In this document: positions 52,156 through 61,826 of the stretch, in pieces | How positions within the stretch are numbered: position 1 is the stretch's first letter | Layout: every line of letters begins with the position of its first letter | DNA from: CAZTHM01 sp041946825 | GTDB lineage: Bacteria; Acidobacteriota; Terriglobia; UBA7540 | Direction of reading: 5' to 3' | DNA: 64,000 bases | Assembly: GCA_041946825.1 (NCBI GenBank) | Contig: JBHGBD010000007.1 | Location: forward strand, 62,001-126,000 | Translations under genes and position numbers: made by a program | Notes under the pieces: model-generated | Told to the model about the DNA's origin: nothing | What the model saw: only the letters and a program-made list of their open reading frames with translations | The model's database searches: none

Positions 52156-52878
52156 TCAGTATCCTGCGAACTCTTCAGTCTTGATGTAATCCTCACTAAC
52201 CTCGGCGGCTTCCAGGAGCTGACGCATGGCGGTGACCATTCCGGGTGGCCCGGCCAGGTAATAGACGGGCTTTGACAAGTCCGCCACATGCTTTCGCAGC
52301 ATTGTCGCGTCGATTCGGCCCTGCTCGTTTCGCCAATTCGGATCCTTCACGTCGGATACGGTGGCGACCAGCTTGAAGTTGGGGTTCTGTTTCGCCCAAG
52401 CTTCAAGGTCGCTCAGGAAGGCCGTCGCCTGGGGGGTGCGATTCGAGTAAAGCAGGATGAGTTTGTGAGGCAGCTTCGCCTGAGTCGCCCACTCGATGAT
52501 GCTGCGCATGGGAGTAATGCCGATGCCGCCGGCCAGAAACACGGCGGGGCGGGAGGTGTCCTTGTGCAAGGTGAAAGATCCCATGGCGGCGCTCACTTTC
52601 AGCTTCGTACCAAGCGGGAGCTCTTTGAGGCTATCTTTGAAGGCGGTCCTCCGCATCCGGGTGGCGATCATGAAAGAGCCGCTCTGGCTGGGTGAACTCG
52701 CGAATGAGAAGGTGCGAGTATTGCCTTCGGCGTCGGTCACGGGAGGGTCGATCAGAGTAAAGTCGGCGTTCTGCCCCGCTCGGAAAGAGAATTCTGAGCC
52801 GGAAGTATCAAACCAGAAGGCCATGGTCTCTTCGGCGATTTCCGCTCGGTCTTTGAGCGCAAATAAGTATTCCTTCAT
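52156..52878 (-). CDS. Ferredoxin-NADP reductase-like flavoprotein
   Basis: A 240-residue FAD- and NAD(P)-binding reductase. RTFSFASSP is the FAD-binding RxYS-type motif (here S in place of Y), GGIGITPMRS the pyridine-nucleotide loop, and YLAGPPGMVTAMRQLL the cofactor-closing segment. It has no iron-sulfur domain, so it would pass electrons to a separate acceptor. GAGGAG precedes the ATG. Conserved in family, exact redox partner unknown. Confidence 0.88.
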   Translation of the reverse strand: MKEYLFALKDRAEIAEETMAFWFDTSGSEFSFRAGQNADFTLIDPPVTDAEGNTRTFSFASSPSQSGSFMIATRMRRTAFKDSLKELPLGTKLKVSAAMGSFTLHKDTSRPAVFLAGGIGITPMRSIIEWATQAKLPHKLILLYSNRTPQATAFLSDLEAWAKQNPNFKLVATVSDVKDPNWRNEQGRIDATMLRKHVADLSKPVYYLAGPPGMVTAMRQLLEAAEVSEDYIKTEEFAGY

Positions 52879-53092
52879 GCGTCGGCTCCTCTGTAAGTCT
52901 CAGCCTGAATTTTGAACCGCGAGCCTTCGAGCTTTTCAATCCCTGCGGTTGGTTAGATGCCAAAACGCGGAAATCGTCACAATCTGTGGCCAAAGCATTG
53001 CCGGCTTGCTTGCCTTAGCTCACGATGACAATCGGCGATATACGTGCCCTTGCGACTGCTTCTCGGACCGCCCCATCGAAACTTGGTGCATG

Positions 53093-54268
53093 TCATCGAG
53101 GGGAGGCCTGGCCGGATACGGTCAAACGGTTGTAGCGCTTCATAACCTCCCGCAGCCGGTCGTGGGGCAGTCCGATGACGGTGTGGTTGTCGGCGCCGGT
53201 CATCGTTTCGGCGGCAACCATAGAATTAACGATTGCTTCTTCGGTGGCTTGGACGGTGGCTTCGAAGAGGGGGCCCATACGGTCGTTGGGGACCATTGCG
53301 ATTTGGGCAAGCCCCGAGGGCTTTGAGGCGCCGGGATTGGCCGTGGAGAACGCGATGAAGATATCGCCGGAGCCGTTCCCGGAAGTGCTTCCGGTGCGCG
53401 CGAGGCCCATCGTGGCGCGCCGCGCCAGGCGTTTGAGCTGGTGAGGTAGCAGTGGCGCGTCGGTGGCGACGACGATGATGATCGACCCTTTGTCCCCGTT
53501 GGCGGGGTGCTTGGGGATTTCGCGGCCCACGGGAACTCCCGCGATGGTGAGCTGACTGCGCCCTCCACAGTTGCACTGCACGAGCACGCCGACCGTGAAG
53601 CCTCCCGATTTCTCTTCGAGCTTTCGCGAGGCGGTTCCAATGCCGCCCTTGAATTCGTAGCAAACCATCCCGGTGCCGCCACCGACGCTGCCTTCGGCGA
53701 CCGCACCGCTGCGCGCGCCGTTAAGTGCCGAAAGCGCGTGCTCGGGTTTGACGTGAAATCCGTTCACATCGTTGAGATAACCGTCGTAGGTTTCGGCGAC
53801 GACGGGAAGCGACCACCAGTAGCCCGAGGCGTCCGGCCCGCCGCGTTCGACGCGCCAGCGGATGACCGCGTCGCGCACCACTCCCACACTGTGTGTGTTG
53901 GTGATCATCACGGGGCCTTCGAGAAAGCCTGACTCCTCCACCCAGGTAGTGCCGGTCATTTCGCCGTTGCCGTTCTGCGAGAACCATCCCGCAAATACCG
54001 GATCGCTGAGCGACTTGCCGCGCGGCAGGATCGCCGTAACGCCGGTGCGCACGGGGCCCTTGCCGACGACGAGCTTGCCTTCGCCGGATATCAAAGTCGT
54101 GTGGCCAACCTCGACGCCTTGGACATCAGTAATGGCGTCGAGTGGTCCGGGCGTGCCGTCAAATGGGACACCCAAATCGCGCGCCCGTGGCTTTGTCTGC
54201 CCCGAGGCATTCGAGACCATGGCAAACAGCGAACTCAGTATGGCGACGGAGAGGACGGCTCTTTTCAT
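53093..54268 (-). CDS. P1-family (DmpA-like, S58) peptidase, exported
   Basis: A 391-residue self-processing N-terminal nucleophile aminopeptidase of the DmpA family, with a signal peptide (1-23). The precursor should cleave at G261-S262 in the NGDKGSIIIVVATDAPL segment, exposing the serine nucleophile; other fixed elements are TDVQGVEVGH, ITNTHSVG and VGGGTGMVCYEFKGG. AGGAG precedes the ATG. Relatives release N-terminal D- or L-residues from small peptides. It is divergent from the transporter gene at 54403. Confidence 0.92.
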   Translation of the reverse strand: MKRAVLSVAILSSLFAMVSNASGQTKPRARDLGVPFDGTPGPLDAITDVQGVEVGHTTLISGEGKLVVGKGPVRTGVTAILPRGKSLSDPVFAGWFSQNGNGEMTGTTWVEESGFLEGPVMITNTHSVGVVRDAVIRWRVERGGPDASGYWWSLPVVAETYDGYLNDVNGFHVKPEHALSALNGARSGAVAEGSVGGGTGMVCYEFKGGIGTASRKLEEKSGGFTVGVLVQCNCGGRSQLTIAGVPVGREIPKHPANGDKGSIIIVVATDAPLLPHQLKRLARRATMGLARTGSTSGNGSGDIFIAFSTANPGASKPSGLAQIAMVPNDRMGPLFEATVQATEEAIVNSMVAAETMTGADNHTVIGLPHDRLREVMKRYNRLTVSGQASPR

Positions 54269-54402
54269 GCTTTTCTCCTGGACGGGGCGGTCATTTTAGC
54301 GGTGGTTGGGACTTCGTACAAGCCCCGGCATCCTGTCCGAAACCAGGAAGTTGAAACACTGCCGACTTGCCGGTATGCTGCCTCGCCACGCGAGGCGCGA
54401 GA

Positions 54403-55704
54403 ATGGCAGAGCGCCCACATCCCGAACTCGTGCGCGCCATTGGCCGCTGGACACTTGCCGGGCTGGTGCTGAACGGCATCATCGGCGGCGGGATTTTCGG
54501 AGTGCCATCGCTCGTGGCCGCGCAATTGGGGCGCGCGAGTCCATGGGCTTATCTCATCGCCGCGGCCGGCGTGGGCGTCGTCATCGCCTGTTTTGCGGAA
54601 GTCGGCTCGCGCTTTCGCGAGGCCGGAGGGGTTTATCTCTACGCGCGGGAATCTTTCGGCCGGTTTGCAGGTATTCAAATTGCCTGGGTGGCGTGGCTGG
54701 CGCGGCTCACCGCCGTAGCCGCCAATTCGAATCTCTTCGTCAGTTATTTTGCGGAACTCTGGGCTCCCGCGACGAATCCTGCTCCGCGTCTCATCCTGCT
54801 TACGCTGCTCGTCGGCTTGCTGGCGACGGTGAATTACCGGGGCGTAAGCGGCGGGGCGCGGGTTAGCGACGTTTTTGTGGTGGCGAAGTTGCTGCCGCTT
54901 TCGATATTCGTTCTTGGCGGATTCTTTCTCCTTCGCAACAATCTCTCCGTAACAGCTCCGACGGGGGCCGGCGGTGCCTGGCTGGACGGAATTTTGATCC
55001 TCGTCTACACCTTCGGAGGTTTCGAAACCGCTCTGATCCCGATGAGCGAGGCCAAGGACCCGCAGCGTGACGTTCCATTCTCGCTGTTCGTTGGCCTTGC
55101 ATTGACGGCCCTGCTGTACACGGGGATTCAGATTGTGGTCGTGACGGCGCTGGCCGCCCCGGGAGCCACCGACCGACCACTGGCCGCCGCGGCTGCGCAG
55201 TTTCTCGGCCCGATGGGTGCGTTTGTCATGACGGCGGGCGCTCTCCTTTCTATTTATGGCAACCTGGCCTCAAATATCCTTAACACGCCGCGCCTAACCT
55301 ACACCCTGGCCGACCGGGGTGATTTTCCCAGATCTTTGGCGGCCGTGCATCCCCGCTTCCGGACCCCTTACATTTCCATCGTCGTCTTTGGCCTGATGGT
55401 CTGGTGCCTGGCCGTAGCGGGGAGTTTCCGGTGGAATGTAACTCTTTCTGCTGTCGCGCGCCTGCTGACCTACGGCGCGACCTGCGCGGCAGTCATCGCC
55501 TTGCGGAAAAAGCAGCCGGGAAGGGAAGCATTCCATCTACCCGCGGGAAACATAGTAGCCCTTCTTGGAATTGTGTTCACACTGGTGTTGGTCACCCGCA
55601 TGGATTGGAGTGCTGTGGTCATCATTACCGCGACCGTTGGAGTCGCGTTCGTAAACTGGCTTTGGGCACGGAATCGAGAAGCCACAGACGCCCAGGAGCA
55701 CTGA
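54403..55704 (+). CDS. APC-family amino acid permease
   Basis: A 433-residue inner-membrane transporter with about 12 transmembrane helices. Helix 1 contains the unwound substrate motif NGIIGGGIFGVPS; helix 6 contains YTFGGFETALIPMSEAKDP. ATG 54403 is chosen because it starts directly before the conserved first helix. Sits divergent from the exported P1 peptidase, a pairing that would let peptide breakdown and amino acid uptake work together. Confidence 0.9.
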   Translation: MAERPHPELVRAIGRWTLAGLVLNGIIGGGIFGVPSLVAAQLGRASPWAYLIAAAGVGVVIACFAEVGSRFREAGGVYLYARESFGRFAGIQIAWVAWLARLTAVAANSNLFVSYFAELWAPATNPAPRLILLTLLVGLLATVNYRGVSGGARVSDVFVVAKLLPLSIFVLGGFFLLRNNLSVTAPTGAGGAWLDGILILVYTFGGFETALIPMSEAKDPQRDVPFSLFVGLALTALLYTGIQIVVVTALAAPGATDRPLAAAAAQFLGPMGAFVMTAGALLSIYGNLASNILNTPRLTYTLADRGDFPRSLAAVHPRFRTPYISIVVFGLMVWCLAVAGSFRWNVTLSAVARLLTYGATCAAVIALRKKQPGREAFHLPAGNIVALLGIVFTLVLVTRMDWSAVVIITATVGVAFVNWLWARNREATDAQEH

Positions 55705-55787
55705 AGCTGACGATGGGAACTTGAGGGGCCCGGCGTGGACTTCCGGCGATGACGCCAGATTTCTGGACTTCTCCCTAAGAAAGAAGG

Positions 55788-55814
55788 CCACGGCGAGAGC
55801 GACTCTCGCCGTGG
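55788..55814 (-). terminator. Terminator between convergent genes
   Basis: Perfect 12-bp stem CCACGGCGAGAG/CTCTCGCCGTGG with a three-base loop; on the minus strand it is followed by CCTTCTTTCTT. It ends the propeller-protein gene and may also stop the permease transcript. Confidence 0.8.
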
Positions 55815-55844
55815 CGAATATCGAGCAGGCTCCACGATCCCAAC

Positions 55845-58800
55845 CTAGTTAACCGTGAGAGAGAGTGACGTTGACTTCGATCCCGCCGCGGTTGTGGCGG
55901 TAACGTTCAAAGTGTAGGTTCCCGCCGGGGTGCCCGTCTGCGGAGGCGGGTTGTTGCTTTCGTTGCCGCCGCACGCCGACCACATCAGGACCACCAGCAT
56001 AGTTGCCGCAAGCAGCCACTTAGCACGCCGCCGCGACCCAAGTGCCAGGGCTGCCATGGTGAGCAGTGACAGCAAGCTAACGACCTGGATCGGCTGAGAG
56101 TAGGGCGCCCTTTGCCCCGAGACAGGGGGGACCTTCATCTCTACCGGTACGGCGACTGAGCGGGCTGTAGTCGCTACCGAAACGGTGAACGCTGCGGGCG
56201 TGGTGTCACTGAGTGTGACGGTCGTGGGGTTGACCGTGCAGGTTGCGTGGGCTGGTGCTCCTGTGCAGGTGAGGTTGGCATCTCCGGTGACTCCGGTTGA
56301 CCCGAGAATGGTGAGCCCATAGGTGGCGGAAGCCCCCGCGGCCACGGTGGCCGACGTAGATGAACCTTCACCCGGCGTGATGGTCAAATCAACGCCGCTA
56401 CCTGAAAGGCTTACGGAGGTGGGGCCGCTCGTGGCATCCGACGCGATGTTGATCGTCGCGCTGGCGCCACCGGTGGCCGAAGGAGTAAACGTCGCGCTGA
56501 TCGTGCAGGAGGCGTCCGCCGCCACGGAACTGCCGCAGGTATGGGTTTGGCCGAACGCGTCGGCGTTTTCACCAGTGATGGTGATTCCGGAAATGTTCAG
56601 GGTGGCGTTCCCCGTGTTATGGAGCGTGATGGTATGCGCGCTGCTTGTCGAACCGACGACTTGGTTTCCAAAGTCCACCGACGTTGGATCCAGGCTGATG
56701 ACCGCGCCGGCGGTCGATGGCGCCCCGTAGCTGGCCACAAAACCGTCGCCTTGACTGCAACCAGTATCGCCGCATACCCCCTGAAGCACTCCGGTGCTGG
56801 CGGGGAAATCACTGGAGCCGGTGGTCCCGACCACGAAAATTTGGCCGGCGCTGTTCACGGCAATACCCTGGCCGGCGTCGTACCCCTCGCCGCCCAGATA
56901 GGTGGAAAAGACGAGCGACATGCCGTCCGCCGCAATTTCCGTCACGAAGGCGTCATCCACGCCCGAAGTGTTGTGAGTGCTATCGACCGCGCTGGCGAGT
57001 GGGAAGTCGGGAGAGCTGGTGGAACCGGTGACATAGGCATGGCCACTGGTGTCCACGGCAAGTCCCCTGACTCCTTCGTCCGCGCTGCCGCCGAGCAGCG
57101 TGGCGTACACGTATTGAGCGGTGGCCGGGTTGATCTTGGCGACGAACACGTCGAACCCGCCGGCATTATCCGTCTGAAAGCCGGTGGTTTCTGTCGGTAT
57201 GTGCGCGAAGTCCGTCAGGCCTGCGATGTAGAGCATCCCGGTATTGTCGAAGGCCAAGCTCGTTCCATAGTCAGTGGAGGCGTCCCCTAAATAGGTGGAG
57301 AAAAGGAGCGTGGCGGTACTTGTCAACGTTGGGTCGATCTCCGTTATAAAAGCGTCCGAGGCGGTTCCGCTGTCCGGGTCAGTAGGGACGGGGGCGGTAA
57401 GGCTGGTGGGGAAATCCGTCGAGTCTGTAGTCCCGATTACCCACATTTTGCCCGCACTGTCGAACGCGATACCGTTCCCTTTGTCTTCAGCGTTGCCACC
57501 CAGATAGGAGGCGTAGAGCAAATCATTGATGCCGTCGCCGGCAGGGTGAAGCTTGACGACGTAAGCGTCATAAAGAGATGTTCCACAACTCCCGCAAGTG
57601 GACTGAAACCCCCGGCTAATGTCGATAATTGGCGAATTGGTCACGCCAGTCATGGCGATGTCCCCGGCGGAGTTCACGGCGATGGCGTAACCGGCATCAT
57701 CCTTGTTGCCGCCCACGAACGTGGAGTAGGAAACCGCTCCCGTGGCGTCGAGTTTCGTCACAAAAGCGTCGCCCGAGAGCCCTCCGTTGCAATCGGCTGT
57801 CCCGCTGCAGAGTGTGTGGAAAGCACCGGTGGTGGTGGGGAAGTCGCCGGAGTAGGTATCGCCGGTGATGTAGGCATTGCCACTCCCATCCACGGCGATG
57901 GCGAAACCGTCCTCCGAACTGCTGCCGCCAATAAAGGTCGAGTAGACGGTTGCGGTGCCAGCGGGATTCAGCTTCGTCACAAACGCATCTCCGTTGTTCA
58001 TCGTCCCACCATTGGTAACGGGGAAGTCGGACGAGAACGTCGTGCCCACAACGTAGGCGTTCCCGGCTGCGTCGGCGGCAACCCCCAACGCCGCGTCATA
58101 GCTATTTCCACCCAGAAAGGTGGCGTAGTTGAGCGCCGGGTCAATGACGAGTGGGAGGCTCTTGTCGTAGGGGCCCAACTCGAAGCCCACACGGTTCGCG
58201 GCCAAAAGCTTGAAACGCCCCTCAACCGATTTGCGATTTTGGATTTCGGATTTTGGATTGTCCGGCTGGTAAACGACGGGTTTGTGGAATCGCACCTCAC
58301 CACCTTTAGTAGCGATGACGAGGTCGCCGCGCGCGTCGATTTTCGCTCTCCCGGTTTCCAGTTTCGAGTTTCCATTTTCCAGCTCCAGCTCGATTACCCG
58401 CGGATCCGCGCCCGGCGCCACGACAAAATCATATTCAAGTTGGCGCTGGTTGCCGTAGTAGACCAGGTCGACGCCGGTATACACGCCCTCGTACTTGACC
58501 CTGGCGTAGCTTGGGACATTGGTGCGCCACTTCTTGGGGTCGTTGCCGAAATAGTAGTTGCTGTAGCCGGAAAGTTGGTCAAGTCCCTTCACCGCGGCCT
58601 GAGGATTCGCGCCCACGACCTTCATGCGAAGCACGGAGGGCACTGGACGGTCGGGAGGCGAGGAGGCAAGAGGCTGTCTGAGCAATGAGTAGCCATCTTC
58701 CACCTTTCCCTTTTTACTTATGCTTTGGCTTCCGGGGCTGAGGGTCAATACCGCCTCACTGGCAGTGAGAAACAGTCCGTAACCCCTTCCGCGCGACAAA

Positions 58801-59069
58801 AACTTCACCTGCCTGTCGGTCTGGCCTTGGTTGGCCTCGAAAGACAACGGAATGTCCCCAAACGACTTAAGCGAGTGCATTCCAGTTTTTCCAAGGGTTT
58901 CTGTCGTGCCGCGTGCTCTCAGATTAATCTTTGAGGCGGCCCGGAAAAGGTGGTTGACAGGGTGGTTGGCTTCCCCCCTGGGGCTGGTTTGATCGATCCA
59001 CATCACTGCCGCAACGGCCAGAAGCACCAAAACCACAAGCGCGCTGGCCACGGGGACAAACCTCCGCAT
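55845..59069 (-). CDS. Secreted SBBP beta-propeller / choice-of-anchor D protein
   Basis: A 1074-residue exported protein. An N-terminal membrane segment (8-25) is followed by a DUF7948-like region (about 75-320; FEANQGQTDRQVKFLSRG, DLVYYGNQRQLEYDFVVAPG), then about eight SBBP-type beta-propeller repeats (about 320-790; each with GNAYVTG- or FSTYLGG-like strands), then a choice-of-anchor D domain (about 795-890; DFGNQVVGSTSSAHTITLHN) and an Ig-like region. Near the C-terminus a hydrophobic stretch (about 1000-1030) and an LVVLMWSACGG sequence precede a final Ig-like strand set. The order is characteristic of large acidobacterial surface proteins of unknown role. AGGAGGG precedes the ATG. Confidence 0.88.
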   Translation of the reverse strand: MRRFVPVASALVVLVLLAVAAVMWIDQTSPRGEANHPVNHLFRAASKINLRARGTTETLGKTGMHSLKSFGDIPLSFEANQGQTDRQVKFLSRGRGYGLFLTASEAVLTLSPGSQSISKKGKVEDGYSLLRQPLASSPPDRPVPSVLRMKVVGANPQAAVKGLDQLSGYSNYYFGNDPKKWRTNVPSYARVKYEGVYTGVDLVYYGNQRQLEYDFVVAPGADPRVIELELENGNSKLETGRAKIDARGDLVIATKGGEVRFHKPVVYQPDNPKSEIQNRKSVEGRFKLLAANRVGFELGPYDKSLPLVIDPALNYATFLGGNSYDAALGVAADAAGNAYVVGTTFSSDFPVTNGGTMNNGDAFVTKLNPAGTATVYSTFIGGSSSEDGFAIAVDGSGNAYITGDTYSGDFPTTTGAFHTLCSGTADCNGGLSGDAFVTKLDATGAVSYSTFVGGNKDDAGYAIAVNSAGDIAMTGVTNSPIIDISRGFQSTCGSCGTSLYDAYVVKLHPAGDGINDLLYASYLGGNAEDKGNGIAFDSAGKMWVIGTTDSTDFPTSLTAPVPTDPDSGTASDAFITEIDPTLTSTATLLFSTYLGDASTDYGTSLAFDNTGMLYIAGLTDFAHIPTETTGFQTDNAGGFDVFVAKINPATAQYVYATLLGGSADEGVRGLAVDTSGHAYVTGSTSSPDFPLASAVDSTHNTSGVDDAFVTEIAADGMSLVFSTYLGGEGYDAGQGIAVNSAGQIFVVGTTGSSDFPASTGVLQGVCGDTGCSQGDGFVASYGAPSTAGAVISLDPTSVDFGNQVVGSTSSAHTITLHNTGNATLNISGITITGENADAFGQTHTCGSSVAADASCTISATFTPSATGGASATINIASDATSGPTSVSLSGSGVDLTITPGEGSSTSATVAAGASATYGLTILGSTGVTGDANLTCTGAPAHATCTVNPTTVTLSDTTPAAFTVSVATTARSVAVPVEMKVPPVSGQRAPYSQPIQVVSLLSLLTMAALALGSRRRAKWLLAATMLVVLMWSACGGNESNNPPPQTGTPAGTYTLNVTATTAAGSKSTSLSLTVN

Positions 59070-59096
59070 ACATCCCTCCTGGATTCAAAAATGTCA

Positions 59097-59114
59097 CACC
59101 CTATTTTTAGGGTG
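59097..59114 (-). promoter_or_regulatory. Leader hairpin of the propeller-protein gene
   Basis: CACCCTA/TAGGGTG, a perfect 7-bp stem with a four-base loop, 28 bp upstream of the ATG at 59069 and close to the ribosome-binding site. Further upstream TTGCTT, 17 bp and AAGATA could be the -35 and -10. A regulator site or a translation-control hairpin is possible. Confidence 0.35.
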
Positions 59115-59367
59115 GGTAATATCTTATCTTGTTCCTGTGACACACCGAAGCAAGCGCACTCTGTATATGCTCGCAGCGACAAGATGTCAAGAGGGCGGGA
59201 AAATATTTTTCTGCGTTTCATCAACTCGGAATCATCTAACATTGCGAAGGGATTGTAGAGTGGTTAACTTGCGAATGGTTAAGGAGGGGGCGCTATCCCC
59301 GTACGATTACTGCGCCACTAACAGGCGCGGAGGTACCCGATTCGCTCAACGAGGTTGCGAGCACGGA

Positions 59368-61641
59368 TCAGATTCTTAACCCAAGCTGCTCGCCGCTAGT
59401 TTGGGCATGAACGACGGCAATAGCCGCCATGTTAACAATCTCTTCGACTTCGCAGCCGCGTTGCAGGACGTGGACAGGCTTGGCCATTCCCATGAGCAAC
59501 GGCCCGAGAGCTTCCGCCCCACCCACGCGCATCATGAGCTTGTAGGCAATGTTGCCGGCCTCAAGGTCGGGAAAGATCAGAACATTGGCGCCGCCTTTGA
59601 GGCTGGAGAAGGGATAATCCTGGGTGATGATTTCCGGCCTCACGGCCGTGTCGGCTTGCATCTCCCCGTCCACCATGAGGCCGGGGGCGCGCTGCTTCAC
59701 GATCTCCGTCGCTCGCCGGACTTTTGCGCACAAGGGATGCTGCGTGCTTCCGAAATTGGAGAATGAGAGCATGGCGACGCGCGGTTCAACGTTGAACTCC
59801 CGCGCCTCGCTGGCAGCCAGCAGGGCGATTTCAGCCAGTTCTTCGGCCGTGGGTTCGATGTTCACGGTGGTATCAGCAAAGAAGTAGACTTCTTTCTTCG
59901 TGGCCAGCACGTAAAGTCCCGAGACGCGGTGCACGTCGGGGCGCATGCCGATCACCTGAAGCGCGGGGCGGATCGTATCGGGATAATGCTGCGCCACTCC
60001 TGCCAGGAAGCCGTCGGCGTCGCCCATGTGGACCATCATCGCCCCGAAGTAGTTGTGGTTCATCACCAGGTCTCCGGCCTCGCTGCGTGTAACGCCCTTG
60101 CGATGCCGCAGCCGGAAGAATTCCTCCACGTAGGCGGCGAGCTTGGGCGAGCGCGCCGGCTCGATGATTTCGGCATTGAGTTTGCCAAGGCACAATTCGT
60201 GGAGTCTGGCTTCGATGACGGCTTGGCGTCCGAGCAGGATCGGGTGCGCGATGTTTTCTTCCGCGACGCGGTAACTGGCGCGAAGGATCTTTTCGTGCTC
60301 GCCTTCGGAAAAGACGATTCGCCTGGGCGAAGCCTTGGCGCGGTGACGCACGTTTTGCATGACTTCATAGGTCCGGCCCAGCCGCCGCGAAAGCTGGTCG
60401 CGATATTCTTCGAGATCAATCTCCAGCCGCGCCACGCCGGTCTCCATGGCGGCCTGCGCCACGGCGCAGGACTCCCGGATCAGCACGCGGGGATCAAAAG
60501 GCTTGGGAAGGATGTACTCCGGCCCGAATGTCAGGCGGTATCCGCCGTAGGCACGCAGGACCGAGTCGGGAACGTCTTCTTTCGCCAGCGCCGCGAGCGA
60601 GCGCGTGGCGGCCACTTCCATCGCCTCGTTGATGGCGCGCGCGCGAACGTCAAGCGCGCCGCGAAAGATGAATGGGAAGCCCAACACGTTGTTCACCTGG
60701 TTGGGGAAATCCGATCGCCCCGTGGCGATGACCGCGTCCGGGCGAGCCGCGCGGGCATCGGGGTAACTGATCTCCGGATCGGGATTGGCGAGAGCAAAAA
60801 TGACCGGGCGCTCCGCCATAACCTTGACCATCTCCGGCGTCACGCACCCGCCGGTTGAGAGCCCGACGACGACATCGGCGCCTTTCAAAGCCTCCTTCAG
60901 CGTGCGCGCTGCGGTTTTCACAGCGAAGCGTGATGTGTATTCATTCATTCCTTCTTCGCGGCCTTCGAAGAGGACCCCGAAGATGTCGCACATGGTGATG
61001 TTTTCCCGGCGCACGCCGAGGCGGACGAAGTGCTGCGCGGTCGCCAGTCCCGCCGCGCCCGCACCGCTGAAAACCACACGGACTTCACTTATCTCCTTCT
61101 TCGCGATCTCCAGCGCGTTCAGCAACGCCGCGCCGGCGATGATCGCCGTGCCGTGTTGGTCGTCATGAAAAACGGGAATGGCGAGGGTTTTCTGCAGCGT
61201 CTCCTCGATGTAGAAACAGTCCGGGGCTTTGATGTCCTCGAGGTTGATGGCCCCCACCGTCGGCTCCAGGCACTGGCAAAATTTGATGACATCCTCGGGC
61301 TTGTCGGCGTTGATTTCCAGATCGAACACGTCGATGTCCGCGAGACGCTTGAAGAGGATCGCTTTGCCTTCCATCACCGGCTTGCCCGCGAGCGGGCCGA
61401 TGTTCCCAAGTCCGAGCACGCGCGTGCCGTTGGTAACCACGGCCACCAGGTTGCCGCGCGCCGTGTATTCAAAAGCCAGGCGGGGATCTTGTTTAATTTC
61501 AAGGCAAGGTTCCGCCACGCCGGGGGTGTAGGCGAGGCTCAAATCCCACTGAGTGCTGCAAGGTTTCGTGGGCGTGACTTCGATCTTCCCCTTCCGTCCC
61601 AGGCGGTGATAATCGAGCGCATCTTGTTTGCGGATTCCCAC
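59368..61641 (-). CDS. maeB: NADP-dependent malic enzyme with phosphotransacetylase-like domain (MaeB type)
   Basis: A 757-residue two-part enzyme that decarboxylates malate to pyruvate with NADP reduction. The malic half (about 1-430) has YTPGVAEPC, HDDQHGTAI and the Rossmann motif FSGAGAAGLA. The C-terminal half (about 435-757) is phosphotransacetylase-like (FSEGEHEKILRASYRVAEE, then GGANVLIFPDLEAGN) and in MaeB has a regulatory, not catalytic, role. The start is set at GTG 61641, preceded by AAGGGGG; a TTG-started frame extends 25 residues upstream but does not resemble the family. The length matches MaeB. Confidence 0.92.
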   Translation of the reverse strand: MGIRKQDALDYHRLGRKGKIEVTPTKPCSTQWDLSLAYTPGVAEPCLEIKQDPRLAFEYTARGNLVAVVTNGTRVLGLGNIGPLAGKPVMEGKAILFKRLADIDVFDLEINADKPEDVIKFCQCLEPTVGAINLEDIKAPDCFYIEETLQKTLAIPVFHDDQHGTAIIAGAALLNALEIAKKEISEVRVVFSGAGAAGLATAQHFVRLGVRRENITMCDIFGVLFEGREEGMNEYTSRFAVKTAARTLKEALKGADVVVGLSTGGCVTPEMVKVMAERPVIFALANPDPEISYPDARAARPDAVIATGRSDFPNQVNNVLGFPFIFRGALDVRARAINEAMEVAATRSLAALAKEDVPDSVLRAYGGYRLTFGPEYILPKPFDPRVLIRESCAVAQAAMETGVARLEIDLEEYRDQLSRRLGRTYEVMQNVRHRAKASPRRIVFSEGEHEKILRASYRVAEENIAHPILLGRQAVIEARLHELCLGKLNAEIIEPARSPKLAAYVEEFFRLRHRKGVTRSEAGDLVMNHNYFGAMMVHMGDADGFLAGVAQHYPDTIRPALQVIGMRPDVHRVSGLYVLATKKEVYFFADTTVNIEPTAEELAEIALLAASEAREFNVEPRVAMLSFSNFGSTQHPLCAKVRRATEIVKQRAPGLMVDGEMQADTAVRPEIITQDYPFSSLKGGANVLIFPDLEAGNIAYKLMMRVGGAEALGPLLMGMAKPVHVLQRGCEVEEIVNMAAIAVVHAQTSGEQLGLRI

Positions 61642-61826
61642 GGCGTGCCCCCTTCGACAAACTGTCGCTACCGCGGCTGTCCGCCGGGCGGCGGATTGGC
61701 GACTGAAATGTAACACAGATTCTGTTGCTCGGCGGCTTCATCAACTGCTGTTGACGGAGCGAACCTCGGTTAGAATGGCCTGCCTGGATGACGGCCTCTA
61801 GAGTCCCCCGCTTCCAAGGAGGCGCG

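Noticed and set aside
57546..58688. Plus-strand open frame of 380 codons
   Set aside because: Antisense to the SBBP repeats; its regular Gly/Val pattern only mirrors the repeat period.
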